A stretch of DNA of 28,163 nucleotides from Saccoglossus kowalevskii (Eukaryota > Hemichordata > Enteropneusta > Harrimaniidae): NCBI RefSeq assembly GCF_000003605.2, contig NW_003114072.1:1-28163 (forward strand), read 5' to 3'. Numbering within the stretch: position 1 is the first letter of the stretch; the number at the start of each line of letters is the position of its first letter. The position numbers and the translations under genes were made by a program. The notes under the pieces were generated by a model. The model saw only the letters and a program-made list of their open reading frames with translations, was not told where the DNA came from and searched no databases. Below, piece after piece: positions 1-9,146 of the stretch.

Positions 1-28
1 TATTTCAGGGCTGAAATATCGTTACTGA

Positions 29-44
29 GTGTGAACATTCACAC
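29..44. other. Dyad 2 of the monomer, perfect version (7-bp arms, 2-base centre)
   Basis: GTGTGAA (29-35) and TTCACAC (38-44) are exact reverse complements around CA. The canonical monomer has TTCGCAC in the right arm (for example 141-156), which leaves one mismatched position that is a G:U wobble in RNA. The outer flanks ACTG and CAGT extend the symmetry with a two-base bulge (AG). Centres of dyads 1 and 2 are about 29 and 27 bp apart alternately, so the array presents a dyad roughly every half monomer. Confidence 0.75.
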
Positions 45-110
45 AGTGGCAAACTATTTCAGGCTGAAATCTCATCGTTACTGAGTGTGAACATTCGCAC
101 AGTGGCAAAC

Positions 111-166
111 TATTTCAGGCTGAAATCTCATCGTTACTGAGTGTGAACATTCGCACAGTGGCAAAC
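111..166 (+). repeat. Canonical 56-bp monomer (reference copy)
   Basis: This copy represents the commonest monomer form and is a convenient phase reference: it starts at TATTTCAGG and ends at GTGGCAAAC, and the next unit begins at 167. It carries two CpG dinucleotides, at 132-133 (in CATCGTT) and 152-153 (in TTCGCAC), and two dyads, at 112-126 and 141-156. Common variants replace CATCGTT with CATTGTT, CATCATT or CATCAAT, and TTCGCAC with TTCACAC or TTTGCAC. Others replace GAGTGTGAAC with GAGTGCGGAC, GAGAATGGTC, GCGTGTGTGT or GAGCATGGAC. The unit start is arbitrary because the array is circularly permutable. Confidence 0.95.
112..126. other. Dyad 1 of the monomer (7-bp arms, 1-base centre)
   Basis: ATTTCAG (112-118) and CTGAAAT (120-126) are exact reverse complements around a single central G at 119. 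The motif recurs in most monomers. In the GAAATAT variants the symmetry extends to 8-bp arms, and some monomers carry a central C instead (TTTCAGCCTGAAA), which is the same palindrome read from the other strand. A one-base loop cannot form an RNA hairpin with all pairs kept, so a site for a symmetric DNA-binding protein is a more natural reading than a hairpin. That role is inference. Confidence 0.8.
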
Positions 167-744
167 TATTTCAGGCTGAAATCTCATCGTTACTGAGTGT
201 GAACACTCGCACAGTGGCAAACTATTTCAGGCTGAAATATCATTGTTACTGAGTGTGAACATTCACACTGTGACAAACTAATTCAGGCTGAAATCTCATC
301 GTTACTGAGTGTGAACATTCGCACAGTGGCAAACAATTTCAGGCTGAAATCTCATCAATACTGAGTGCGGACATTCGCACAGTGGCAAACTATTTCAGGC
401 TGAAATCTCATCGTTACTGAGTGTGAACATTTGCACAGTGGCAAACTGTTTCAGGCTGAAATCTCATCGTTACTGAGAATGGTCATTCGCACAGTGGCAA
501 ACTATTTCAGGCTGAAATCTCATCGTTACTGAGAATGGTCATTCGCACAGTGGCAAACTAATTCAGGCTGAAATCTCATTGTTACTGCGTGTGTGTATTC
601 GCACATTGGCAAACTATTTCAGGCTGAAATCTCATCATTACTGTGTGTGAACATTCGCACAGTGGCAAACTATTTCAGACTGAAATATTGTTACTGAGTG
701 TGAACATTCACACTGTGACAAACTAATTCAGGCTGAAATCTCAT

Positions 745-2108
745 CGTTACTGAGTGTGAACATTCGCACAGTGGCAAACTATTTCAGGCTGAAATCTCAT
801 CGTTACTGAGTGTGAACATTTGCACAGTGGCAAACTATTTCAGGCTGAAATCTCATTGTTACTGAGTTTGAATATTCGCACAGTGGCAAACTATTTCAGC
901 CTGAAATCTCACCGTTACTGAGTGCAGACATTCGCGTAGTCGCAAACTATTTCAGCCTGAAATCTCACCGTTACTGAGTGCGGACATTCGCACACTCGCA
1001 AACTATTTCAGGCTTAAATCTCATCGTTACTGAGCACAGTGGTAAACTAATTCAGGCAGAAATCTCACCGTTACTGAGTGTGAATATTCGAAAAGTGGAA
1101 AACTATTTCAGGATGAAATCTCATCGTTACTGAGTGTGAACATTTGCATAGTGGCAAAATATTTCTGGCTGAAATCTCATTGTTGCTGAGTGTGAACATT
1201 CGCACAGTGGCAAACTATTTCAGGCTGAAATCTCATCAATACAGAGTGCGGACATTTGCACAGTGGCAAACTATTTCAGGCTGAAATCTCATCGTTACTG
1301 AGTGCGGACATTCGCACAGGAGCAAAATATTTAAGGCTGAAATCTCATCATTTCTGAGTGTGAACATTCGCACAGTGGCAAACTATTTCAGGCTGAAATC
1401 TCATCGTTACTGAGCATGGTCATTCGTACAGTGGCAAACTATTTCAGGCTGAAATCTCATTGTTACTGCGTGTGTGTATTCACACATTGGCAAACTATTT
1501 CAGGCTGAAATCTCATCGTTACTGAGTGTGAGCATTCGTACGGTGGCCAACTATTCCAAGCTGAAATCCCATCGTCACTGAGTGTGAACATTCGCACAGT
1601 GGCAAACTATTTCAGGCTGAAATCTCATCGTTACTGAGTGTGAACACTCGCACAGTGGCAAACTATTTCAGGCTGAAATATCGTTACTGAGTGTGAACAT
1701 TCACACAGTGGCAAACTATTTCAGGCTGAAATCTCATCGTTACTGAGTGTGAACATTCGCACAGTGGCAAACTATTTCAGGCTGAAATCTCATCGTTACT
1801 GAGTGTGAACATTCGCACAGTGGCAAACTATTTCAGGCTGAAATCTCATCGTTACTGAGTGTGAACACTCGCACAGTGGCAAACTATTTCAGGCTGAAAT
1901 ATCATTGTTACTGAGTGTGAACATTCACACTGTGACAAACTAATTCAGGCTGAAATCTCATCGTTACTGAGTGTGAACATTCGCACAGTGGCAAACAATT
2001 TCAGGCTGAAATCTCATCAATACTGAGTGCGGACATTCGCACAGTGGCAAACTATTTCAGGCTGAAATCTCATCGTTACTGAGTGTGAACATTTGCACAG
2101 TGGCAAAC
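745..2108 (+). repeat. A-type module, copy 1 (matches 21,417-22,724)
   Basis: The diagnostic series is GAGTTTGAATATTCG (864), two TTTCAGCCTGAAATCTCACCG units with GTGCAGAC/GTGCGGAC, the 44-bp monomer (1032), CGAAAAGTGG (1089), CATTTGCATAG, CATCAATACAG, CACAGGAGC and GTACGGTGGCC (1538). The same order is found at 21.4-22.7 kb, first at an offset of 20,672 bp and then 20,616 bp. The 56-bp change is one extra monomer in this copy (GTGTGTATTCACACATTGG, near 1,480). A few substitutions separate the copies, for example GAATATTCG against GAACATTCG near 1,085. Confidence 0.88.
1004..1047 (+). repeat. 44-bp short monomer, diagnostic variant
   Basis: This unit has lost 12 bases between GAG and CACAG, giving GAGCACAGTGGTAAAC, and also carries GGCTTAAATC in place of GGCTGAAATC. 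The same short unit recurs with its GAGCAC at about 1032, 6983, 9267, 9756, 14258, 17147, 20038, 21704, 23145, 26037 and 28093, always with the GGCTTAAAT substitution. It occurs in both the A-type and R-type modules, so those two module families share an ancestor that already had the deletion. It is a good landmark for phasing higher-order repeats. Confidence 0.93.
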
Positions 2109-2517
2109 TGTTTCAGGCTGAAATCTCATCGTTACTGAGAATGGTCATTCGCACAGTGGCAAACTATTTCAGGCTGAAATCTCATCGTTACTGAGAATGG
2201 TCATTCGCACAGTGGCAAACTAATTCAGGCTGAAATCTCATTGTTACTGCGTGTGTGTATTCGCACATTGGCAAACTATTTCAGGCTGAAATCTCATCAT
2301 TACTGAGTGTGAACATTCGCACAGTGGCAAACTATTTCAGACTGAAATATTGTTACTGAGTGTGAACATTCACACTGTGACAAACTAATTCAGGCAGAAA
2401 TCTCATCGTTACTGAGTGTGAACATTCACACAGTGGCCAACTATTCCAAGCTGAAATCCCATCGTTACTGAGTGTGAACATTCGCACAGTGGCAAACTAT
2501 TTCAGGCTGAAATCTCA
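1663..2517 (+). repeat. Higher-order module, second copy
   Basis: This copy matches 1-735 at 1,662 bp and, for its part from about 1,741 to 2,517, matches 3,020-3,796 at 1,279 bp (landmarks 1928 to 3207 and 2373 to 3652). It contains the GGCCAACTATTCCAAG unit after the CAGACTGAAATATTG 53-mer, which the first copy lacks. It overlaps the end of the A module, so module boundaries are nested rather than cleanly tiled. Confidence 0.85.
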
Positions 2518-3019
2518 TCGTTACTGAGTGTGAACACTCGCACAGTGGCAAACTATTTCAGGCTGAAATATCGTTACTGAGTGTGAACATTCACACAGTG
2601 GCAAACTATTTCAGGCTGAAATCTCATCGTTACTGAGTGTGAACATTCGCACAGTGGCAAACTATTTCAGGCTGAAATCTCATTGTTACTGCGTGTGTGT
2701 ATTCGCACATTGGCAAACTATTTCAGGCTGAAATCTCATCGTTACTGAGTGTGAGCATTCGTACAGTGGCCAACTATTCCAAGCTGAAATCCCATCGTTA
2801 CTGAGTGTGAACATTTGCACAGTGGCAAACTATTTCAGGCTGAAATCTCATCGTTACTGAGTGTGAACACTCGCACAGTGGCAAACTATTTCAGGCTGAA
2901 ATATCGTTACTGTGTGTGAACATTCACACAGTGGCAAACTATTTCAGGCTGAAATCTCATCATTACTGAGTGTGAACATTCGCATAGTGGCAAAATATTT
3001 CTGGCTGAAATCCCATCGT

Positions 3020-3796
3020 TATTGAGTGTGAACATTCGCACAGTGGCAAACTATTTCAGGCTGAAATCTCATCGTTACTGAGTGTGAACATTCGCACAGT
3101 GGCAAACTATTTCAGGCTGAAATCTCATCGTTACTGAGTGTGAACACTCGCACAGTGGCAAACTATTTCAGGCTGAAATATCATTGTTACTGAGTGTGAA
3201 CATTCACACTGTGACAAACTAATTCAGGCTGAAATCTCATCGTTACTGAGTGTGAACATTCGCACAGTGGCAAACAATTTCAGGCTGAAATCTCATCAAT
3301 ACTGAGTGCGGACATTCGCACAGTGGCAAACTATTTCAGGCTGAAATCTCATCGTTACTGAGTGTGAACATTTGCACAGTGGCAAACTGTTTCAGGCTGA
3401 AATCTCATCGTTACTGAGAATGGTCATTCGCACAGTGGCAAACTATTTCAGGCTGAAATCTCATCGTTACTGAGAATGGTCATTCGCACAGTGGCAAACT
3501 AATTCAGGCTGAAATCTCATTGTTACTGCGTGTGTGTATTCGCACATTGGCAAACTATTTCAGGCTGAAATCTCATCATTACTGAGTGTGAACATTCGCA
3601 CAGTGGCAAACTATTTCAGACTGAAATATTGTTACTGAGTGTGAACATTCACACTGTGACAAACTAATTCAGGCTGAAATCTCATCGTTACTGAGTGTGA
3701 ACATTCACACAGTGGCCAACTATTCCAAGCTGAAATTCCATCGTTACTGAGTGTGAACATTCGCACAGTGGCAAACTATTTCAGGCTGAAATCTCA
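3020..3796 (+). repeat. Higher-order module, third copy
   Basis: Landmarks CACTGTGAC at 3207 and 3652 keep the spacing of 445 bp seen in the first two copies. It begins right after a CCCATCGTTATTGAG unit and ends where the next unit switches to CATTGTTACTGCGTG. It carries a private AAATTCCATC near 3,734, where related copies have AAATCCCATC. Further relatives of this module occur near 12.0-12.5 kb and 14.65-15.3 kb. Confidence 0.85.
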
Positions 3797-4478
3797 TTGT
3801 TACTGCGTGTGTGTATTCGCACATTGGCATACTATTTCAGGCTGAAATCTCATCATTACTGAGTGTGAACATTCGCACAGTGGCAAACTATTTCAGGCTG
3901 AAATCTCATCGTTACTGAGTGTGAACATTTGCACAGTGGCAAACTATTTCAGGCTGAAATCTCATCGTTACTGAGAATGGTCATTCGCACAGTGGCAAAC
4001 TAATTCAGGCTGAAATCTCATCGTTACTGAGAATGGTCATTCGCACATTGGCAAACTATTTCAGGCTGAAATCTCATCGTTACTGAGTGTGAACATTCAC
4101 ACAGTGGCAAACTATTTCAGGTTGAAATCTCATTGTTACTGAGTGTGAACATTCGCACAGTGGCAAACTATTTCAGGCTGAAATCTCATCATTACTGAGC
4201 ATGGACATTCCACAGTGGCAAACTATTTCAGGCTGAAATCTCATTGTTACTGAGTGTGAACATTCGCACAGTGGCAAACTATTTCAGGCTGAAATATCAT
4301 TGTTACTGAGCATGGACATTCCACAGTGGCAAACTATTTCAGGCTGAAATCTCATTGTTACTGAGCATGGACATTCCACAGTGGCAAACTATTTCATGCT
4401 GAAATCTCATCATTACTGAGCATGGACATTCCACAGTGGCAAACTATTTCAGGCTGAAATCTCATTGTTACTGAGTGT
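3785..4478 (+). repeat. W module, copy 1 (55-bp GCATGGACATTCCAC monomers)
   Basis: Here several monomers have GAGCATGGACATTCCACAG, one base shorter than canonical. The block also has the rare marks GGCATACTATTT (3826), CAGGTTGAAAT (4118) and TTTCATGCTGAAAT (4395). All three recur at exactly 15,121 bp downstream (18947, 19239, 19516), and the intervening sequence looked identical by eye over about 690 bp. Two of them recur again near 24.17 and 24.45 kb, 4,932 bp further on. The block ends at a junction where the following unit reads GCATAGTGCAAAATAT, missing one G. Confidence 0.88.
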
Positions 4479-4489
4479 GAACATTCGCA

Positions 4490-5748
4490 TAGTGCAAAAT
4501 ATTTCTGGCTGAAATCCCATCGTTATTGAGTGTGAACATTCGCACAGTGGCAAACTATTTCAGGCTGAAATCTCATTGTTACTGCGTGTGTGTATTCGCA
4601 CATTGGCAAACTATTTCAGGCTGAAATCTCATCGTTACTTTGTGTGAGCATTCGTACAGTGGCCAACTATTCCAAGCTGAAATCCCATCGTTACTGAGTG
4701 TGAACATTTGCACAGTGGCAAACTATTTCAGGCTGAAATCTCATCGTTACTGAGTGTGAACACTCGCACAGTGGCAAACTATTTCAGGCTGAAATATCGT
4801 TACTGTGTGTGAACATTCACACAGTGGCAAACTATTTCAGGCTGAAATCTCATCGTTACTGAGTGTGAACATTCGCATAGTGGCAAAATATTTCTGGCTG
4901 AAATCCCATCGTTATTGAGTGTGAACATTCGCACAGTGGCAAACTATTTCAGGCTGAAATCTCATCGTTACTGAGTGTGAACATTCGCACAGTGGCAAAC
5001 TATTTCAGGCTGAAATCTCATCGTTACTGAGTGTGAACACTCGCACAGTGGCAAACTATTTCAGGCTGAAATATCATTGTTACTGAGTGTGAACATTCAC
5101 ACTGTGACAAACTAATTCAGGCTGAAATCTCATCGTTACTGAGTGTGAACATTCGCATAGTGGCAAACAATTTCAGGCTGAAATCTCATCAATACTGAGT
5201 GCGGACATTCGCACAGTGGCAAACTATTTCAGGCTGAAATCTCATTGTTACTGAGAATGGTCATTCGCACAGTGGCAAACTAATTCAGGCTGAAATCTCA
5301 TTGTTACTGCGTGTGTGTATTCGCACATTGGCAAACTATTTCAGGCTGAAATCTCATTGTTACTGCGTGTGGACATTCGCACAATGGCAAACTATTTCAG
5401 GCTGAAATCTCATAATTACTGAGTGTGAACATTCGCACAGTGGCAAACTATTTCATGCTGAAATCCCGTCGTTATTGAGTGTGAACATTCGCACAGTGAC
5501 AAACTATTTCAGGCTGAAATCTCATTGTTACTGAGTTTGAATATTCGCACAGTGGCAAACTATTTCAGCCTGAAATCTCATCATTACTGAGTGTGAACAT
5601 TCGCATAGTGGCAAAATATTACTGGCTGAAATCTCATCGTTCCTGCGTGTGTGTATTCGCACATTGGCAAACTATTTCAGGCTGAAATCTCATCATTACT
5701 GAGTGTGAACATTCGCACAGTGGCAAACTATTTCAGGCTGAAATCTCA
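4490..5748 (+). repeat. Higher-order segment matching 12,714-13,972 (offset 8,224 bp)
   Basis: Landmarks at 4571 (TCTCATTG before GCGTGTGTGT) and 5641 (TCCTGCGTGTG) map to 12795 and 13865. The unit order is CCCATCGTTATTG, GCGTGTGTGT, GGCCAACTATTCC, CATTTGCAC, GAACACTCG, the GAAATATCG 53-mer, GCATAG...ATTTCTGG, and so on to CATAATTACTG and CCCGTCGTTATTG. Private differences here include TTACTTTGTGTGAGC near 4,636, ACTGTGTGTGAAC near 4,802 and TTTCATGCTGAAATCCC near 5,455. The part from about 4,932 also matches 8,330-9,146 at 3,398 bp. Confidence 0.85.
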
Positions 5749-7173
5749 TCGTTACTGAGTGTGAACATTCGCACAGTGGCAAACTATTTCAGGCTAAAAT
5801 CTCATCGTTACTGAGTGTGAACACTCGCACAGTGGCAAACTATTTCAGGCTGAAATCTCATCGTTACTGAGCATGGTCATTCGTACAGTGGCAAACTATT
5901 TCAGGCTGAAATCTCATTGTTACTGCGTGTGTGTATTCGCACATTGGCAAACTATTTCAGGCTGAAATCTCATCGTTACTGAGTGTGAGCATTCGTACAG
6001 TGGCCAACTATTCCAAGCTGAAATCCCATCGTTACTGAGTGTGAACATTTGCACAGTGGCAAACTATTTCAGGCTGAAATCTCATCGTTACTGAGTGTGA
6101 ACACTCGCACAGTGGCAAACTATTTCAGGCTGAAATATCGTTACTGAGTGTGAACATTCACACAGTGGCAAACTATTTCAGGCTGAAATCTCATCGTTAC
6201 TGAGTGTGAACATTCGCATAGTGGCAAAATATTTCTGGCTGAAATCCCATCGTTATTGAGTGTGAACATTCGCACAGTGGCAAACTATTTCAGGCTGAAA
6301 TCTCATCGTTACTGAGTGTGAACATTCGCACAATGGCAAACTATTTCAGGCTGAAATCTCATAATTACTGAGTGTGAACATTCGCACAGTGGCAAACTAT
6401 TTCAGGCTGAAATCCCGTCGTTATTGAGTGTGAACATTCGCACAGTGACAAACTATTTCAGGCTGAAATCTCATTGTTACTGAGTTTGAATATTCGCACA
6501 GTGGCAAACTATTTCAGCCTGAAATCTCATCATTACTGAGTGTGAACATTCGCATAGTGGCAAAATATTACTGGCTGAAATCTCATCGTTCCTGCGTGTG
6601 TGTATTCGCACATTGGCAAACTATTTCAGGCTGAAATCTCATCATTACTGAGTGTGAACATTCGCACAGTGGCAAACTATTTCAGGCTGAAATCTCGTCG
6701 TTACTGATTGTGAACATTCGCGTAGTGGCAAACTATTTCTGGCTGAAATCTCATTGTTACTGAGTGTGAACATTCGCACAGTGGCAAACTATTTCAGGCT
6801 GAAATATAGTTACTGAGTGTGAACATTCACACAGTGGCAAACTATTTCAGGCTGAAATCTCGTCGTTACTGATTGTGAACATTCGCGTAGTGGCAAACTA
6901 TTTCTGGCTGAAATCTCATTGTTACTGAGTGTGAACATCCGCACAGTCGCAAACTATTTCAGGCTTAAATCTCATCGTTACTGAGCACAGTGGTAGACTA
7001 ATTCAGGCTGAAATCTCACCGTTACTGAGTGTGAACATTCGCAAGGTGCAAAAACTATTTCAGGATGAAATCTCATCGTTAATGAGTGTGAACATTCGCA
7101 TAGTGGCAAAATATTTCTGGCTAAAATCTCATTGTTGCTGAGTGTGAACATTCGCACAGTGGCAAACTATTTC
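5699..7173 (+). repeat. Higher-order segment matching 15,471-17,338 with a 392-bp deletion
   Basis: From about 5,699 to 6,330 the match lies 9,772 bp downstream (AGGCTAAAAT at 5791 and 15563; GCATAG at 6216 and 15988). From about 6,331 it lies 10,164 bp downstream (CAATGG at 6331 and 16495; TCCTGCG at 6590 and 16754; ATAGTTACTG at 6806 and 16970). The shift of 392 bp is exactly seven 56-bp monomers. The break lies inside an otherwise canonical monomer near GTGTGAACATTCGCACAATGG, where the left half comes from one parent unit and the right half from another. Confidence 0.87.
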
Positions 7174-7640
7174 AGGCTGAAATCTCAGCGGTACTGAGTG
7201 CGGACATTCACATAGTCGCAAACTATTTCAGGCTGAAATCTCATTGTTACTGCGTGTGTGTATTCGCACATAGGCAAACTATTTCAGGCTGAAATCTCAT
7301 CATTACTGAGTGTGAACATTCGCACAGTGGCAAACTATTTCAGGCTGAAATCTCATCGTTACTGAGTGTGAGCATTCATACAGTGGCCAACTATTTCAGG
7401 CTGAAATCCCATCGTTATTGAGTGTGAACATTCGCACAGTGGCAAACTATTTCTGGCTGAAATCTCATTGTTACTGAGTGCGGAAATTCGCACAGTGGCA
7501 AACTATTTAAGGCTGAAATCTCATCGTTTCTGAGTGTGAACATTCGCACAGTGGCAAACTATTTCAGGCTGAAATCTCATCGTTACTGAGCATGGTCATT
7601 CGCACAGTGGCAAACTATTTCAGGCTGAAATCTCATCGTT
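6540..7640 (+). repeat. R module, copy 1
   Basis: The R module is marked by TCCTGCGTGTG, CTCGTCGTTACTGATTG, a GAAATATAGTTAC 53-mer (6806), ACATCCGCACAGTCGC, the 44-bp monomer (6983), GCAAGGTGC (7041), TGGCTAAAATC, CAGCGGTAC (7186) and ACATAGGC. The same series lies 2,773 bp downstream (9363, 9579, 9756, 9814, 9959). This copy reads GGTAGACTAATTC after the 44-mer and GTTAATGAG near 7,078, where most copies have GGTAAAC and GTTACTGAG. Confidence 0.88.
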
Positions 7641-8433
7641 ACTGAGTGTGAACATTCGCACAGTGGCAAACTATTTCAGGCTGAAATCTCATTGTTACTG
7701 AGTGTGAACATTCACACTGTGACAAACTATTTCAGGCTGAAATCTCATTGTTACTGAGCATGGACATTCCACAGTGGCAAACTATTTCAGGCTGAAATCG
7801 CATCAATACTGAGTGTGAACATTCGCACAGTGGCAAACTATTTCAGGCTGAAATCTCATCATTACTGAGTGCGGACATTCGCACAGTGGCAAACTATTTC
7901 AGGCTGAAATCTCATCATTACTGAGTGCGGACATTCGCATAGTGGCAAACTATTTCAGGCTGAAATCTCATCATTACTGAGTGTGAACATTCGCACAGTG
8001 GCAAACTATTTCAAGCTGAAATCTCATCGTTACTGAGTGTGAACATTCGCACAGTGGCAAACTATTTCAGGCTGAAATCTCATCATTACTGAGTGTGAAC
8101 ATTCGCACAGTGGCAAACTATTTCAGGCTGAAATCTCATCATTACTGAGTGCGGACATTCGCACAGTGGCAAACTATTTCAGGCTGAAATCTCATCATTA
8201 CTGAGTGCGGACATTCGCATAGTGGCAAACTATTTCAGGCTGAAATCTCATTGTTACTGAGTTTGAACATTCGCACAGTGGCAAACTATTTCAGGCTGAA
8301 ATCTCATCATTACTGAGTGCGAACATTCGCACAGTGGCAAACTATTTCAGGCTGAAATCTCATCGTTACTGAGTGTGAACATTCGCACAGTGGCAAACTA
8401 TTTCAGGCTGAAATCTCATCGTTACTGAGTGTG
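7625..8433 (+). repeat. CATCATT/GTGCGGAC-rich module, copy 1 (matches 11,063-11,871)
   Basis: Unit order is CACACTGTGACAAACTATTTC, one GCATGGACATTCCAC unit, CATCAATACTGAGTGTG, then alternating CATCATT units with GTGCGGAC or GTGTGAAC and GCATAG. The landmark CAATACT at 7804 maps to 11242, an offset of 3,438 bp that holds for about 800 bp. A private AAATCGCATC lies near 7,796. Inside the module, a group of monomers near 7,850-8,020 is repeated near 8,075-8,240, showing a younger local duplication. Shorter relatives lie at 24.6-25.3 kb and 26.7-27.3 kb. Confidence 0.85.
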
Positions 8434-9146
8434 AACACTCACACAGTGGCAAACTATTTCAGGCTGAAATATCATTGTTACTGAGTGTGAACATTCACAC
8501 TGTGACAAACTAATTCAGGCTGAAATCTCATCGTTACTGAGTGTGAACATTCGCATAGTGGCAAACAATTTCAGGCTGAAATCTCATCAATACTGAGTGC
8601 GGACATTCGCACAGTGGCAAACTATTTCAGGCTGAAATCTCATTGTTACTGAGAATGGTCATTCGCACAGTGGCAAACTAATTCAGGCTGAAATCTCATT
8701 GTTACTGCGTGTGTGTATTCGCACATTGGCAAACTATTTCAGGCTGAAATCTCATTGTTACTGCGTGTGGACATTCGCACAATGGCAAACTATTTCAGGC
8801 TGAAATCTCATAATTACTGAGTGTGAACATTCGCACAGTGGCAAACTATTTCAGGCTGAAATCCCGTCGTTATTGAGTGTGAACATTCGCACAGTGACAA
8901 ACTATTTCAGGCTGAAATCTCATTGTTACTGAGTTTGAATATTCGCACAGTGGCAAACTATTTCAGCCTGAAATCTCATCATTACTGAGTGTGAACATTC
9001 GCATAGTGGCAAAATATTACTGGCTGAAATCTCATCGTTCCTGCGTGTGTGTATTCGCACATTGGCAAACTATTTCAGGCTGAAATCTCATCATTACTGA
9101 GTGTGAACATTCGCACAGTGGCAAACTATTTCAGGCTGAAATCTCG
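8330..9146 (+). repeat. Higher-order segment matching 4,932-5,748 (offset 3,398 bp)
   Basis: CACTGTGAC at 8498 corresponds to 5100, and TCCTGCG at 9039 corresponds to 5641. The series CAATTTC, GTGCGGAC, GAGAATGGTC, GCGTGTGTGT, GCGTGTGGAC...CAATGG, CATAATTACTG, CCCGTCGTTATTG and GAGTTTGAATATTCG is kept. It also matches 13.15-13.97 kb at 4,826 bp, so this is one of at least four copies of the same stretch. This copy has GAACACTCACAC where others have GAACACTCGCAC. Confidence 0.85.

Larger units (their letters stand above)
1..735 (+). repeat. Higher-order module, first copy (offset 1,662 bp)
   Basis: The order of variant monomers here (GAAATATCG 53-mer, two canonical units, GAACACTCG unit, CACACTGTGAC unit, CAATTTC unit, GTGCGGAC unit, CATTTGCAC unit, two GAGAATGGTC units, GCGTGTGTGT unit, CAGACTGAAATATTG unit) is repeated at 1,663-2,397. 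Landmarks CACTGTGAC at 266 and 711 map to 1928 and 2373, both at 1,662 bp. Visible differences are an extra G at about position 8-10 (CAGGG) and CTGTGTGTG near 642, where the second copy has CTGAGTGTG. The two copies part company just after 735 and 2,397. Confidence 0.88.

Noticed and set aside
112-126. STAT-type (GAS) site TTCnnnGAA in dyad 1
   Set aside because: The spacing between TTC and GAA is five bases here, not three or four, so the match to that motif fails.
112-126. Rho-independent terminator or RNA hairpin at dyad 1
   Set aside because: The symmetric arms leave a single-base loop, the stem is AT-rich, and no T-run follows. The context is a eukaryote-like satellite.
151-162. RNA polymerase III A-box-like sequence TCGCACAGTGGC, as in tRNA-derived repeats
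   Set aside because: It misses the A-box consensus at two positions and I found no B-box in the monomer, so a tRNA or SINE origin is not supported.
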